64,000 nucleotides of DNA. It comes from CAZUTK01 sp964623265 (GTDB lineage: Bacteria > Electryoneota > B3-LCP). The number at the start of each line of letters is the position of its first letter. Position 1 is the stretch's first letter. Positions 62,542 to 64,000 of this stretch are shown piece by piece. A program made the position numbers and the translations under genes. Below the pieces are notes generated by a model. It ran no database searches. It was given only the letters and a program-made list of their open reading frames with translations, and was not told the DNA's origin. Location of the stretch: the NCBI GenBank assembly GCA_964623265.1, contig CAZUTK010000002.1, positions 1 to 64,000 on the forward strand, written 5' to 3'.

Positions 62542-64000
62542 AGTCGTCGTCAAGAAAAAACCGATGATCCGCAGCTTCTCGTCCGGAGGGGGATCTTCCG
62601 TAGAGACGTCTCCGCTACGGCCTAAGCATGTGGAGAAGCTGGCACCCTGTATGGATGCCTGTCCGAATCAAACCAATATCCGCGGGTTCCTCACCGCCAT
62701 CTCCATGGCGGAAAAACACGGCTATGAAGTGGATGAAGGTTTCCGAAAAGCCTGGAACATTTTGACGGAAAAGAATCCGTATCCTTCCACCTGCGGCAGA
62801 GTCTGTCCTCATCCCTGTGAAGCGGAGTGCAACCGCCAGTTCAAGGAAGCGTCCGTCGGGATCAACAACCTCGAGCGGTTCGTGGGCGATTTCGCTCTGG
62901 ACAACGGCTTTCAATTTGAAAAGCCGGCTGTGAAGCAGACGGAAAAGATCGCCGTGATCGGTTCCGGACCCGCGGGGATGTCCTGCGCCTACCAGCTGGC
63001 GAAGCTTGGCTATCCGGTGACGGTTTTCGAAGCGTTTCCCAAGCCGGGCGGCATGCTGCGCTACGGAATTCCGGCATATCGCCTCCCCCGTGAAATTCTG
63101 GATCGGGAAACTCAGCGCATCCTCGATCTGGGCGTCGAACTGAGAACGAATACCATTGTCGGCAAGGACGTCTCTTACAAAGATCTGCAGAAGGAATATA
63201 AGGCGATTTTCGTGGGGATCGGAGCGCACCAGGGAAAGAAACTCGGGATTCCTAATGAAGACGTCCCCAATCTTTGGACCGGCACGGCGTTTCTGAACAA
63301 AGTCAATTCCGGCCAGAAAGTTGAAGTCGGCGATCACGTCGTGGTCGTGGGAGGGGGCGATACCGCCGTGGATGCGGCGAGGGTTTCCCGGCGGCTGGGC
63401 GCGAAGGTTACGATCCTGTATCGTCGCACCCGCAATGAAATGCCTGCCATCAAGGAGGAGATCGCCGGAGCGGAAGAAGAAGGGGTGGAACTGGTTCTGC
63501 TGGCGGCGCCGCTGGAAATCATCAAGGAAAATGATCGCGCCGTCGGTATGATCTGCCAGCGGATGGAGCTGGGCGAACCCGATTCATCGGGGCGCCGGCG
63601 TCCCGTTCCCATTCCCGGGGATACTTTCAGAATGGACTGTTCCACCATCGTCGCCGCCATCAGTCAGGAACCGGATTTCCAGGGCTTCGAAGACCTGCGG
63701 GAAAACCGGGACTGGATTAAAGTAGATGAATTCGGTCACACGAAGGTGAAGGGCGTATATGCCGGCGGGGACGCTCTCGAATTGGGCTTGGTGACGATCG
63801 CTATCTATCAGGGGCGCCGAGCCGCGGATACCATTCATCGCGAAATCAAGGGTCTTCCTTTCACGCCGGCGGAAAAGCAGGAGATCATCCGTCACGATAA
63901 AATCTTGCTCAAATATTATGAAGAGAAACTTCGCTGTGAGGCGGCGCATCTGGATCCGGAGACCCGCTTGAAAAACGGCGACGCCGAGATCACCAAGACG
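62534..64000 (+). CDS. dsrL: DsrL, NAD(P)H:acceptor oxidoreductase partner of DsrAB (3' end outside window)
   Basis: A GltD-like iron-sulfur flavoprotein that links DsrAB with pyridine nucleotides. 489 codons are visible and the frame is open at the right edge. Motifs in order: cluster-binding CMDACPNQTNIRGFL and STCGRVCPHPCEAECNR, the FAD fold VIGSGPAGMSCAYQLAKLG, the FGGMxRYGIPxYRLP-like segment KPGGMLRYGIPAYRLP, the second nucleotide fold VVVVGGGDTAVDAARVSRRLG, ILYRRTRNEMPA (YRR often goes with NADPH) and YAGGDALELGLVTIAIYQG. The first ATG overlaps dsrN by 8 bases. Electron direction in vivo is not decided by sequence. Confidence 0.92.
   Translation, partial: MAKVVVKKKPMIRSFSSGGGSSVETSPLRPKHVEKLAPCMDACPNQTNIRGFLTAISMAEKHGYEVDEGFRKAWNILTEKNPYPSTCGRVCPHPCEAECNRQFKEASVGINNLERFVGDFALDNGFQFEKPAVKQTEKIAVIGSGPAGMSCAYQLAKLGYPVTVFEAFPKPGGMLRYGIPAYRLPREILDRETQRILDLGVELRTNTIVGKDVSYKDLQKEYKAIFVGIGAHQGKKLGIPNEDVPNLWTGTAFLNKVNSGQKVEVGDHVVVVGGGDTAVDAARVSRRLGAKVTILYRRTRNEMPAIKEEIAGAEEEGVELVLLAAPLEIIKENDRAVGMICQRMELGEPDSSGRRRPVPIPGDTFRMDCSTIVAAISQEPDFQGFEDLRENRDWIKVDEFGHTKVKGVYAGGDALELGLVTIAIYQGRRAADTIHREIKGLPFTPAEKQEIIRHDKILLKYYEEKLRCEAAHLDPETRLKNGDAEITKT

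Overview
The window is 64 kb of chromosome from an uncultured-type bacterium, apparently from a scaffold, since two short runs of N fall inside genes. A subtilase ends in a FlgD-like, type IX secretion style C-terminal domain, respiration uses alternative complex III with a caa3 oxidase, and the sulfite reductase operon is dsrABD-N-L. Together these suggest a lineage of the Fibrobacterota-Chlorobiota-Bacteroidota superphylum or a neighbouring candidate phylum. This placement is inference. Housekeeping promoters are very uniform: TTGACA/TTGACT or TTGCTT/TTGCAT, exactly 17 bases, then TATATT.

Layout. 1-2120: edge of a type III CRISPR locus (cas6 3' part, CARF-HEPN nuclease). 2194-5433: zinc-ribbon microprotein, then an Rrf2 regulator with a DUF2249-hemerythrin fusion, YgbA and a second hemerythrin, which looks like a nitric-oxide/iron-sulfur stress module. 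5575-7706: CIRCE-controlled groES-groEL. 7742-11262: tyrosine phenol-lyase, two tRNAs, an acetyltransferase and lptG. 11398-26419: one 15-kb respiratory operon, actABCDEF (alternative complex III), two SCO copper chaperones, coxBACD (A2-type caa3 oxidase) and heme A synthesis (ctaA, ctaB). 26430-31933: secreted subtilase, nitrilase-family amidase, sensor kinase. 31960-39811: asnS-glycosyltransferase-acyP-apt, a decayed nucleotidyltransferase/methyltransferase island, plsY-gpsA, bfr, purM. 39936-43148: kinase and two response regulators. 43242-46134: two secreted proteins, one metzincin-like. 46183-64000: sulfur metabolism.

The last 18 kb forms a coherent unit. It holds dsrM-dsrK with a NifX-like protein, a degenerate sigma54-type regulator cotranscribed with a cytidylate-kinase-like/BON protein, a full route from glutamate-1-semialdehyde through uroporphyrinogen III to siroheme (hemL, hemB, hemC, cobA-hemD, cysG N-terminal type), and dsrA-dsrB-dsrD-dsrN-dsrL. 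The siroheme pathway supplies the cofactor, DsrN amidates it, DsrAB reduces sulfite, and DsrMK and DsrL connect it to quinone and pyridine-nucleotide pools. The most interesting observation is a GTTGCA/TGCAAC element, repeated in helical phase, upstream of ideal promoters in front of the nifX-dsrMK and dsrABD transcripts, with a weaker version at the regulator operon. This implies a local dsr regulon. It may be controlled by the adjacent regulator, which has lost the Walker A lysine and the GAFTGA loop. A high-potential aerobic chain and a reductive-type dsr operon in one window is the second notable point.
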